Source of the DNA: Patiria pectinifera | Lineage: Eukaryota > Echinodermata > Asteroidea > Valvatida > Asterinidae | Reading direction: 5' to 3' | Assembly: GCA_029964075.1 (NCBI GenBank) | Contig: CM057140.1 | Location: 5,040,643 to 5,104,642, forward strand | Length of the DNA stretch: 64,000 bases | Part shown: positions 55,170-64,000 of the stretch, in pieces | Layout of the letters: every line of letters begins with the position of its first letter | How positions within the stretch are numbered: the stretch's first letter is position 1 | The notes under the pieces: model-generated | Told to the model about the DNA's origin: nothing | Seen by the model: only the letters and a program-made list of their open reading frames with translations | The model's database searches: none | Translations under genes and position numbers: made by a program

Positions 55170-56771
55170 AATTAGACTTGCATTAGCACCTTTGCCCAAA
55201 AGTAATGCAACTTCAACCAGTGCTATGACGTCGCACTATTGTTAGAAAAGGTGGATTCCTTTCCACGAATCTGTTTGAAAAAAATAACGTTGGACTTTGA
55301 ACTACCGATCTACACTTTGCAAAACACCATCAACTACATCGTTAAACACGGAAATATTATGATTATGGGTGAGATTTTTTTAAACATGTTAATATTGACA
55401 TCATTCTTTCAGACATTTTTCAGTATGAAGTTTTCCTTTTTGGCATGTTTCTTTCTCTCGTTTGACGCGACATTTAGGCTTTTTACTGCGATACTGAAAA
55501 TGGAAAACCTTGAGTGCTATTATTCTTTTTTTTTTCGTAGAATATTTAAAACATTTTTTTAAGTATTAGATTTGATTTCAGCGCCCAATTTATGGATGCA
55601 GTGGTTAAAGCATGTACACTCACACACGAACGGTTAAGTCCAGATAAGTGACACAGCAGAAAACACAGAGAGAATGTCCTGCTCTATGAATTTTCTCTGA
55701 TCTTTAATTTGGCTTATTAGTTTTGGTAAAAATGAAATTCTCAATTCAGACTCAATTTGATGTTAATTAATTTTAATGACAAAGGTGATATATTACATCT
55801 TTTTGTGCCTTGCATGTCACATCAGATTCCCATGGCCAGTATTCCAATTCCCAGTGTTGCATTTTGTGCTGATTAACAGGATGATATCAATTCATATCCG
55901 AAACTTTGGAGACTTGTATACTGCGTATAAGGAGCTTAGTGCAAATGTCTACAGGCAGAGATTCATCGGAGCATTATCTATGACGTTTTCGCTATCATAT
56001 TCTTCTAGTACAAACTCGTCATGTACTTCTAATTACTTCTCTGGTTCAAAACAACTCATCATTCTCACCAATTCATGTTTCACGTCAACAGTTTGTGATA
56101 TACGAAACTGACATGAAACGCACCGGAATGCAAATTCTCTTTATCAAGAGCCAATAAAACAATGCCGATTGTTTTTTTCAACTTGAGTAAACTTGAACAA
56201 CTAAATAACCCACGGTTTTTCATTTCGTCAGTATTATACTTCGTAGCACGATTGTGTAAGATCCCCAAGTACGTCCCTTTAAAATCAACAATCATGCTAC
56301 GAGGAATGCTTGCATTTTCATCTTGACTCAACGCAATGGTTTAAGTTTTAAAAAAGGAAGGGGCTGATTGAAAGGAAGGCAATGTATCTTTGGGTTTGAT
56401 TGTTGATTTTTTTCGAGGTCGAACGTTTAACATCTACAAATGTTTTATTTAAATCGACAAGCTAACATGGTGTCAATCGGGCCGCACCATGTTAGAATTT
56501 AAAGTAAGTAAACGGGTGGTATAAGGAACAAAGACAAGAGTAACAGGCTGAACAGATGAGGCAAGATAACTGAGGGAAAACACATAAAGGCTACCTCAAT
56601 GTTCCAAATAATCCAAATCAACACTTCACAAAACACGAATAACGCATGAACTCCGTAGAAAGCACTTAATGTATGTTACAGAACAACTCATTGTTTTGAC
56701 ATGCAATGACTACATTATAATTTCTATCTCGAATGGTAATTTAAAGAGTTTTTAGTTGTAATGTTACATTT
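55170..56771. other. Downstream of the lectin gene, no recognised content
   Basis: Several open frames of about 100 codons occur on the + strand, but none shows a domain, a signal or a repeat partner. Confidence 0.5.
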
Positions 56772-57536
56772 TTAAGCAGAGAAGTAAACGCATTGAGTGC
56801 TGACCTCTTGAAACTTCTCGGGACTATCGGTGCGAACTGCATCATTGAGCTGACACAGTTTCTGTTCTTGTTTGGTGTCCTTGATGTTGAAGGAGCGACA
56901 TCCCGGTTCCTTCAGGCAGGCCGAGGCGCATCTCGAGGCGCTCTTGGTGACGAATTCTCTGATGACATGATCGACGAGGCACCAGTTGAGTTGCTGCTGC
57001 TGAGCGTTGCCTCGAGAGAAGCCCTGGTGCTGAATGTGTGCTGGTGATCGCAGGACACACATAGCTTCGGGTCGGTCTGTACAGGGGGAGTCATTCCAGT
57101 CTAGGCTTGTTGGAATAACATAAGCGCAATAATCAGTGTAAGGCATGGGACCACCATCCTTGTTGCCCGGTTCTCCGGGACGCCAGTTTGAGTACGCCTG
57201 CCCGACTTCCTGGCCCTCGCACCTCCATGCTCTATCGATGAATTTGCAACCAACCCACAACCAATTTAGTCCTGCGTTCTTTGTTGTGGTTGCCATGAAT
57301 GCATTCTCCTCGTTTGTAAGAGGAGCGGCCATCACCGCACCCATGTCACGGCAACTAGCCTGGCCTTCGTCCCAGCTCGCAGCCCGGCCGGTGAGACGGT
57401 AGCAAGATGATCCCCAATGAATCCACAACGGCGGGCATTCTTCGACAGCCGAAGATAGGGTGCAGAAATCCAAACAAATCATCACAACAAATGCGAAACT
57501 GACGCCTAAAACTGGAATAACTGTAGCACCACACAT
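56772..57536 (-). CDS. Secreted C-type lectin with C-terminal PAN/Apple-like domain
   Basis: Single open frame of 254 residues starting at the first ATG (57536); an upstream in-frame GTG is not a likely animal start. A signal peptide (about 1-30, hydrophobic core VLGVSFAFVVMICL) precedes a C-type lectin-like domain (C34-C160) with CPPLWIHWGSSCY, WLWVGC (92-97, the usual WIGL position), WRPGEPGN (118-125) and WND (147-149). WND is the calcium-site motif, but the EPN loop reads EPG, so calcium-dependent sugar binding is uncertain. A Gln-rich linker leads to a PAN/Apple-like domain (about 184-254; C186, C203, C207, C213, C228, C249). No intron interrupts the frame. It lies beside tandemly duplicated DNA, and part of its PAN domain recurs inverted at 63201. 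Function is probably extracellular recognition, by inference from the family. Confidence 0.88.
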   Translation of the reverse strand: MCGATVIPVLGVSFAFVVMICLDFCTLSSAVEECPPLWIHWGSSCYRLTGRAASWDEGQASCRDMGAVMAAPLTNEENAFMATTTKNAGLNWLWVGCKFIDRAWRCEGQEVGQAYSNWRPGEPGNKDGGPMPYTDYCAYVIPTSLDWNDSPCTDRPEAMCVLRSPAHIQHQGFSRGNAQQQQLNWCLVDHVIREFVTKSASRCASACLKEPGCRSFNIKDTKQEQKLCQLNDAVRTDSPEKFQEVSTQCVYFSA

Positions 57537-57714
57537 ATCTGCTTTGTGGTCACACACGATTTAATTTGTATTAATGTTGGACAGAGAAATTCGTTTTATG
57601 CCAAATCCAGTGCTATTTCAATGTCAATTGAGGCCCTCGTAGTTCATCCACGAGTGCTAATTATCTCATTTCTCGTAACTCCAATGTCACCAGACTCGTG
57701 CGTTGCCTCTCTAC

Positions 57715-59200
57715 TAGCGTGCTTACGTCTGCATTGCAACACAACGGTTTGGCTGATATATCTCAGCTGCGTATTTCACGCGTTAGCGAGGAATTTTTGC
57801 TTCTGCGCATATGCGTATATCACGTAACTAAGGATTATGTGCTGACGTGTTATTACGGGGTTTTTTTTACTGCTAGCGCAGGTAGCGCACCATTTGTGAT
57901 GGTAAGCGCTGTATTCTGTGGTTAGCAGAGCCAAGAAATTGGGACCAGACTACAAGGAACGGTACTGAACGCCACAACCACATCATGCTCATATTATGGT
58001 ATTGGCCTTAAAGGTGTAACGTACGTTCGGAAAAAGCGCTTTTGTAGACTCCAAAAATTTAATGGGAAAAAAATATCTTCGAAAAAGTAGAAACGAACGT
58101 CCGCATCAACATACCTTTATCTAATTATCATAACAAGGAATTTGAGGGTAAATAGCAATTGGTTTTCGAAAATCGAGCTGTTGGAGCGCTTGCCTTTATT
58201 CCAGTCAAATATGTCGGCGAAGGTAACAACCCATTTTATAAAAGTGTGGAACCTGATTTTTCATCGCGAAATGTATAGTGAATTGATCATTTCATGCGGC
58301 GCCAGTCTTTTGTTGACATCTGGCTCAAGATTCGATCCTTGAAACACGTACATCAACAATACCTAAACCCCTGTAATGTCAGTTGTAAAGAAACAGGGTT
58401 CCAAAAGGTTTCCACTAACTGAAAGGTATGTGGGAATTTTTATGGTTTTCCAGTGACCAAGAAGTTACTAAACGTGAGTAAACAATGTAAAACTTGATTT
58501 TTTTTTTAAATCTGGCCCGATGTTTACCTTTAACGTATCCTTGCAAGCAAGTAGAATGACTTTGACTATTTCTAACGTCGATCGATGTACAGTCAGTCGT
58601 TATTACCGCGTTGGGAAGAAAAAAGACAATTTCTAGTCGCGACAATGCTAACAATAAATGTACGACCTTTGGAAGATTACGTACAACATCAGAGAGCAGG
58701 TGATAATATGCGCCATATCTGGCGCAACCGGTGGTCTGTTTTCCGTTTACGTCAGTGACAAAATATTTAGCGTAGCGTAAATTGTTTTGTGAATCAATAT
58801 TTCCTAGTCTAGGTTAGCTGGTCCCAGGCCAGTCCTCACTCACAGCGCACATTAGTCTGCTTCATTGATTTAGAAAGAGTATTACTTTCAATTTATTCTG
58901 TCGTGAGATCTGGTTCGGTACGATGAACAAAACGATTTCGCTGTTCGATTTAGTGAACAAAGCCCCCGAAGAACTGCCAGAAAATGTGCTGACCTCCACA
59001 TAAAAACACATTTTTTTTTGTATGCAATTTTTTTAACTCCATAAAAGCCTTTTTTTCCCCTAGATCATTATCAACATTAAAAGTGTGATCATAATCAAAA
59101 GGGTGGTTTTCTAATTTTAACAATCTGTATACGGGCGGTATGGAGGAGAGTGCGTTTTCTTTGGCGAATGTAAAGTGATTAAGCTCAATGTCACCAAGGC
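57715..59200. repeat. Duplicated unit B
   Basis: Begins about 180 bp upstream of the lectin ATG and runs to GAATGTAAAGTGATTA. Its order (GCGTGCTTACGTCTGCA, GGCGCCAGTCTTTTGTTGAC, GCTGGTCCCAGGCCA, ATGAACAAAACGATTTCGCT) repeats in unit C about 1.9-2.1 kb further on. The conserved short frame is at 58923-59003. Confidence 0.78.
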
Positions 59201-59814
59201 CGTTGGGCAAAATGTCCGAAATTTTTGTTTATATGGTCGAGGGCGAAGCGGAAACGAGCTGACTCGTCCATTTATCTTTATAATAAATTTAAATAGCCAG
59301 TTGGCCGTTAGAAAGTACAGATATCCGGATTTGAAATGTGAAGTCCACTTCTGATAAAATAGATGGTTGGAGGGACTCCCTAAATATATTTCATTAGCGC
59401 TCCCAATAAATCGGCATTGAAACAATCGAAGCCCAATTAAGTGCATCCGACTATTCAAAATTAAGACAAAATGTCCGTTATCCTCAGAAAGTATGGATAT
59501 TCGGATTTGAAACAATTGGTACCGTTGTAGCGCGAATATCCGACTCCATGAAATTTGTGGACTCATTGGTAGTACTGCGCACACGTGAGTACGATGCTAT
59601 GCTATTTTTAGGATCGTTTCGGGAGAGTGACCTGTCACGTGCGAGGGATCAACCAATTATAGTGAAATAGGGGTCCGATTTTTATAGGAGTCGGATTTTC
59701 ATGTGACACCGCTCTAAATACCCATTCATGATGGCATTTGTGATGGTACGAAAATCGAAACTACTATATGTTTTCCCGGGTATTTAAAAAATGTGATCAC
59801 TCAAATCACCGTTT
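59201..59814. other. Spacer between units B and C
   Basis: Contains two internal copies of AAAGTA..GATAT.CGGATTTGAAA (about 59313 and 59489). Nothing coding recognised. Confidence 0.5.
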
Positions 59815-61105
59815 CTAACAGCGTGCTTACGTCTGCACTGAATTCAACACGTCGGTTTGGCTGATATAGGCCTATCTCAGCTGTCTTTGTTCTGGTTTCG
59901 GTGCTGCTTCTCGTGATGTCTTCACACTATGTGCGTGAACCAGAATACGCGGCAAATTTTGTTACCTGGTTACAAGGAATGGTTCATGACGCCACAATCA
60001 TCATGCTCATTATTACCGTGTGGGCCTTAGAGGTGACGTTCGAGAGAAAGCGCTGATTTAACCTCCAAAAATTTTAATGGGAAAAAAACCTTCGAAAAAG
60101 TAGAAAACGAAAGTCCACATCCTTTGTCTAAATACCTTAAGAAGGAATTTTGTGGTGAAGAGCAATTGGTTCTGATTCCAGTGAAATACGTGATTTGAAC
60201 ATTTCATGCGGCGCCAGTCTTTTGTTGACATCTGGCTGAAGATTCGATGCTGGAATACGTATATCCATAATACCTAATCCCCTGCAATGTCAGTTGTAAA
60301 AAAAACAGGGTTCCCAATGTTTTCTCTCTAACTGAAAGGCATGTGGGCATTGTATGGTTTCCAAGTGACCAAGAACTTTAGGTATATAAGAACGCAGGTA
60401 AACAACCAGATTTAGTTTTTAGACTCTGGCCGAATGTGCATCTTTAGCGTAGTCCTTTGAAGCAAGTATACTGACTCTTACTATTTCTCTCATCGATTGG
60501 TGCACAATCACTTGGTTCGTTAGGGAAGAAAATTAACAGTCGCATCCATGGTAACAAGAAAATACTACCGTTAGAAGGCCAATCGTACAGCATCAGACAG
60601 CAGATGATTTGCGCCCATCTGGCGCAATCAGTGGTCTGTTTTTCGTTTGCGTCAACGACAAAATATTAAGCGAAGCGTATTTGTTTTGTAAATCAATATT
60701 GGAAGATCAGCAAGGCTAGTAAAGCTGGTCCCAGGCCATTCCTCACTCACAGCGCACATAATCCTACTCCATTGATTTAGAAAGAGTATAACTTGCAGTT
60801 TAACATGTCGAAAGATCTGGTTCGGTACGATGAACAAAACGATTTCGCTGTTCGATTTAGTGAACAAAGCCCCCGAAGAACTGCCACAAAATGTGCTGAC
60901 CTCCATTGGAAATCAAGATTGTTTTGGTTTATATGCATTTTTTTTTAATGAAAAAAGCCTTTTCTCCCTCGATCATTATCAACATTAAAAGTGTGATCAC
61001 ATTCAGGAGGGTGGTTTTTAATTTTAAAAATCTGAGCGTCCTGGTTGGACATGTATACCGGCGGTATTGAGGAGAGTGCGTTTTCTTTGGCGAATGTTTA
61101 GTGAT
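59815..61105. repeat. Duplicated unit C
   Basis: Direct repeat of unit B, ending at GAATGTTTAGTGATTA where a MITE (61106-61486) has inserted. Contains the second copy of the short frame at 60830-60988. Confidence 0.78.
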
Positions 61106-61486
61106 TAGGCCCCCCCCCCCCCAAAAAAGGAGGTCTCTGGTCAGACTGAAGTTCCGGAATTGATGCGGCGACGCGGGTTTTTTTTTTTTTTGATGGCTTT
61201 TTTTACTTCAAGCTTGTATTGCACAGACAAGGTGGGTACTATTTTGCTTTTTTATGTCCTCATTATACATTGGTGTCCTCCATAATTTGCCTTGGTGCCC
61301 TTTACCATATGCCTTGGTGCAATTTCCCCATTCCTTGGTTCTCCTTGGTACAAAAATGTGAGGAGGCGCGGCAATAGATGGCGCTGTTGTAGCTTCCGTG
61401 TTAATTTGAAGAAAAACAAAAGTTTGACGCGCATGATTAAAATCGACCCTTACGCTGACCAGAGACCGAGTATTTTTTTTGCCTAA
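61106..61486. mobile_element. MITE with A/C-run inverted ends, copy 3
   Basis: Ends TTAGGCCCCC...GGTCTCTGGTCAG and CTGACCAGAGACCGAG...GCCTAA; interior CCTTGGTGC words match 34632-35013 in the opposite orientation. It sits at the edge of unit C. Confidence 0.75.
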
Positions 61487-62590
61487 TATAGAGACGGCAA
61501 TAACTGCAAATAGTGTTTTTGGTATTTTTTTATATTCCAGGCACAATGTGGTTTTTAAGTAATCACCCAAAGAAATACAAATAGTGATTTATTTAATATA
61601 ATCTAATTTTCTTTCATTACTTTTTTTTATCTATTTTTTTACTTTTGTTAGGAGGGGGGCAATTTAAACCTACACAGTTTTTACCCACACAAGAAAAATA
61701 GTATTTAGATGGCATTAGTCTGTTCATTCTGTACTGAATGAGCATTGATCGTTTATTTTCAACTGACAAAACGAGCTATATGACCTGTATGCATCACATG
61801 CCGATTACAAAATTGCATAACATGCCAAAAGTCTCATTAAATTGAAGGCCTGCTTCCTGTTTGCAAAAGTTTTAAGAAGAGAAAATTAGTTTATAATCTC
61901 CTATTTGGAAGCTAAGATGAGTGGCAGCATTACACCTGCATGCAATTTGTTTCAGGTGAAACCGTCTTGCCGTCTTTATTATATTGAATATTGTTTTAAG
62001 AACCGATTCATGTTTTGTTGTTGCTCCATCCATTCCGTGATCCACCAATAAACCCCAACGGCCCATCCGCTTCCTTTTTTGAGGCTGCATCAAATTTTCA
62101 TTACTTTAAAAAAAAAAAAAACTCAGGCATAACATTTTTAAAAGATGTTTCCGAAATTCAGATGCTCTGGCCACCAAATGCCACGCACTAGCATTTTCGA
62201 AAACATGGTATCCTGAGGTAAGAGTTAACAAAATTATTCTGATCTGGGGTTTCATCGATGTTTATGTGGTTAATACATAACATTCGATCTTAAATTTATA
62301 ACTTCTTTCATCATTTCATGTTGTACAAAACTGGAACGAAGATATTTTGGTATCCCGATGAGAAATAACACAAATCTAGAATATAATTGTGAAAGAAGTA
62401 TCATCTAGCAAGCTCTCATTGGCCGAGTTCCGGCGGGTCTTGTTCTTGATGACACGGGTATATCATTCTTGCAAACCCCGACAGGTAGGTGGTGTGAGAT
62501 CCTGTTCCGAGTGCAGTGGTCGTGGGTCGTGTTCACTTCCCGCGAGAACAATGATTATACTCGCGTAGAACAGACCGCCCGAGCTCGGAC
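61487..62590. other. Intergenic, no recognised content
   Basis: About 1.1 kb, A/T-rich, with no repeat family or gene that I could support. Confidence 0.5.
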
Positions 62591-62822
62591 AGCCATTGCG
62601 TGGGAAAAGGTTTCTGACCATGTCAATAGAGGGCGCTGTTTCTTTCTTTTTTCTCATGTACAATTGTCGGCGTTTTAATCCCAGATTTTCTTATTCCCCA
62701 ACAAACTGTGGATCGGGCAACAAAGTTTGTTTCGATAGGGTACACCATAATCAACATGTCTGTGAAGTTTTATAAAATTCTGCGAACCAGACCGCGTGAC
62801 GAACGAAAAAAAAGGCCTCGTC
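62591..62822 (+). repeat. Repeat block shared with 38.3 kb
   Basis: Matches 38250-38445, including an ATG opening MSVKFYKILRTRPRDERKK, a diverged version of the short frame at 38403. The match stops at CCTCGTCCCACC, where the inverted unit begins. Confidence 0.5.
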
Positions 62823-63200
62823 CCACCCTCTTGAATATGATCACACTTTTAATGTTGATAATGATTGAGGGGAAAAAAGGGCTTTTTGGAGTTAAAAAAA
62901 TGTATTTAAACAAATGTTTGTTTTCATATGGAGGTCAGCACATTTTCTGGCAGTTCTTCGGGGGCTTTGTTCACTAAATCGAACAGCGAAATCGTTTTGT
63001 TCATCGTATATCGAACCAGATCTCACGACAGAATAAACTGCAAGTAATACTCTTTCTAAATCAATGGAGCAGACTAATGTGCGCTGTGAGTGAGGACTGG
63101 CCTGGGACCAGCTTACCTAGACTTGCGTGAGCTGGGAAATATTGATTCCCAAAACAATTTAGGCTACGCTAAATATTTTGTCGCTGACGGAAACGGAAAA
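62823..63200 (-). repeat. Inverted partial copy of the duplicated unit
   Basis: Reverse complement of 58740-59100, including the short frame (63004 down to 62924) and TGGTCCCAGGCCAGTCCTCA. It is bounded on the left by the 38.4-kb-type repeat and on the right by the PAN fragment, with sharp edges. Confidence 0.75.
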
Positions 63201-63425
63201 CAGCAACTCAACTGGTGCCTCGTCGATCATGTCATCAGAGAATTCGTCACCAAGAGCGCCTCTAGATGCGCATCTGCCTGCCTGAAGGAATCGGGATGCC
63301 GCTCCTTCAACATCAAGGGAACCGAACAAGAACAGAAACTGTGCCAGCTCAATGATGCCAATTGCGCCGATGAACCGGAGAAGTTTAAGGAGGTCAGCAC
63401 TCGATGCGTTTACTACTCTGCCTAG
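63201..63425 (+). pseudogene. Detached copy of the PAN/Apple domain of the lectin gene
   Basis: Encodes QQLNWCLVDHVIREFVTKSA, then RCASACLKESGCRSFN and an end in CVYYSA and TAG, closely matching the C-terminus of the lectin at 56772-57536 but on the opposite strand. The lectin-like domain is absent upstream. The homology begins sharply at CAGCAACTC, and the DNA before it is an inverted copy of the unit at 58740-59100. The frame is open for some distance upstream, so it could be a 3' exon, but a duplicated fragment is more likely. Confidence 0.7.
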
Positions 63426-64000
63426 CAATGCAACATTACAGCTGAAAAATCTTTAAATTACTCTTCAAACTGTGGGCCTCATGTCAAAACATTGAGTAGA
63501 ACATTAACATATGTACTTTATGCGGAGTCAAAGTATTATTCGTGTATTTTTCTGATGTGATTTTAATATTCTTTGGAACATTAAGGTAGGCCTTTATGTG
63601 TTTCCTTCAGCTACTTTGCCTCATCTGTTTAGCTTGTTAAAAAACCCTTAAGGATGGGGTGTAATGGGGACATTCCTCCACACATAGAGCAAGTGGCCCG
63701 CATGACTGCACAGCCTTTGTGTGGTAGCGGGACTGCACAAAAGCAGTAGCTGTGGAACTACCCACTAGCCGTACGCACGGCATACCACAGTTGTCAACTG
63801 CATTCCAATGAGGATTAGCGGCCGCGGCCATGACCGCTTCCCGTACGCATGGGGTTAACCAAGTCCGTTTCCACAGAAGATGAATAATGAATTCGTTTAC
63901 CTCTTTTGAAATGTGTTGGTAGCTAAGGGGCCCTTACGAGAGAACTATTGTTATCACGTCAGCATGTGGATGGAAACAAAATCTTTGTAAAATTCCAAAC
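63426..64000. other. Right end of window, no recognised content
   Basis: Nothing supported. A GCGGCCGCGGCC-type palindromic stretch lies near 63820. Confidence 0.5.

Noticed and set aside
55239..56111. Two frames of about 110 codons on the + strand
   Set aside because: Hydrophobic, low-complexity translations of T-rich sequence with no repeat partner or domain.
56772..57557. Starting the lectin seven codons further upstream
   Set aside because: The upstream codon is GTG; the ATG at 57536 gives a better signal peptide.

Overview
This is a eukaryotic, animal-type window. It has split genes with GT-AG introns, 72-nt phase-2 leucine-rich-repeat (LRR) exons, a tRNA-Ser-derived SINE, hAT-type and TA-flanked MITEs, LINE remains and an assembly gap of exactly 500 N (50001-50500). 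LRR plus Cys-rich multi-membrane receptors, C-type lectins and this repeat load suggest a marine invertebrate, most likely a deuterostome (echinoderm, hemichordate or lancelet). I cannot name the species.

The main gene lies on the minus strand from 36583 down to 316. I rebuilt 15 coding exons whose phases all match; they sum to 3282 nt, giving a predicted 1093-residue protein. Its order is signal peptide, LRRNT cap, about 12 LRRs, Cys-rich GCC2/GCC3 (ephrin-receptor-like) modules, about 8 membrane segments and an acidic cytoplasmic tail. A second, head-to-tail paralogue (49245 down to 42098) keeps the last five exons almost unchanged and is cut off by the assembly gap. Introns of the two copies align piecewise and are interrupted by different mobile elements, so much of the repeat load arrived after the duplication.

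By region: 1-10.3 kb, 3' half of paralogue 1 with a fold-back element, a CRE-rich satellite and hAT MITEs; 10.3-28 kb, LRR exons separated by a hAT-ended composite, a 2.4-kb inverted-repeat element, GTCGGAC arrays and a broken LINE; 28-36.4 kb, the 8.3-kb first intron with a large inverted repeat, SINEs and MITEs; 36.4-42 kb, the first exon, a 696-bp hairpin element and intergenic sequence; 42-50 kb, paralogue 2; 50.5-61 kb, a field of diverged tandem duplications holding one intact secreted CTLD-PAN gene (57536 down to 56772); 61-64 kb, a MITE, an inverted copy of the duplicated unit and an inverted fragment of the PAN domain.

Read together, the genes look like a cluster of surface and secreted recognition proteins (LRR receptors plus a C-type lectin). 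The immune or recognition role is inferred from domain content only.
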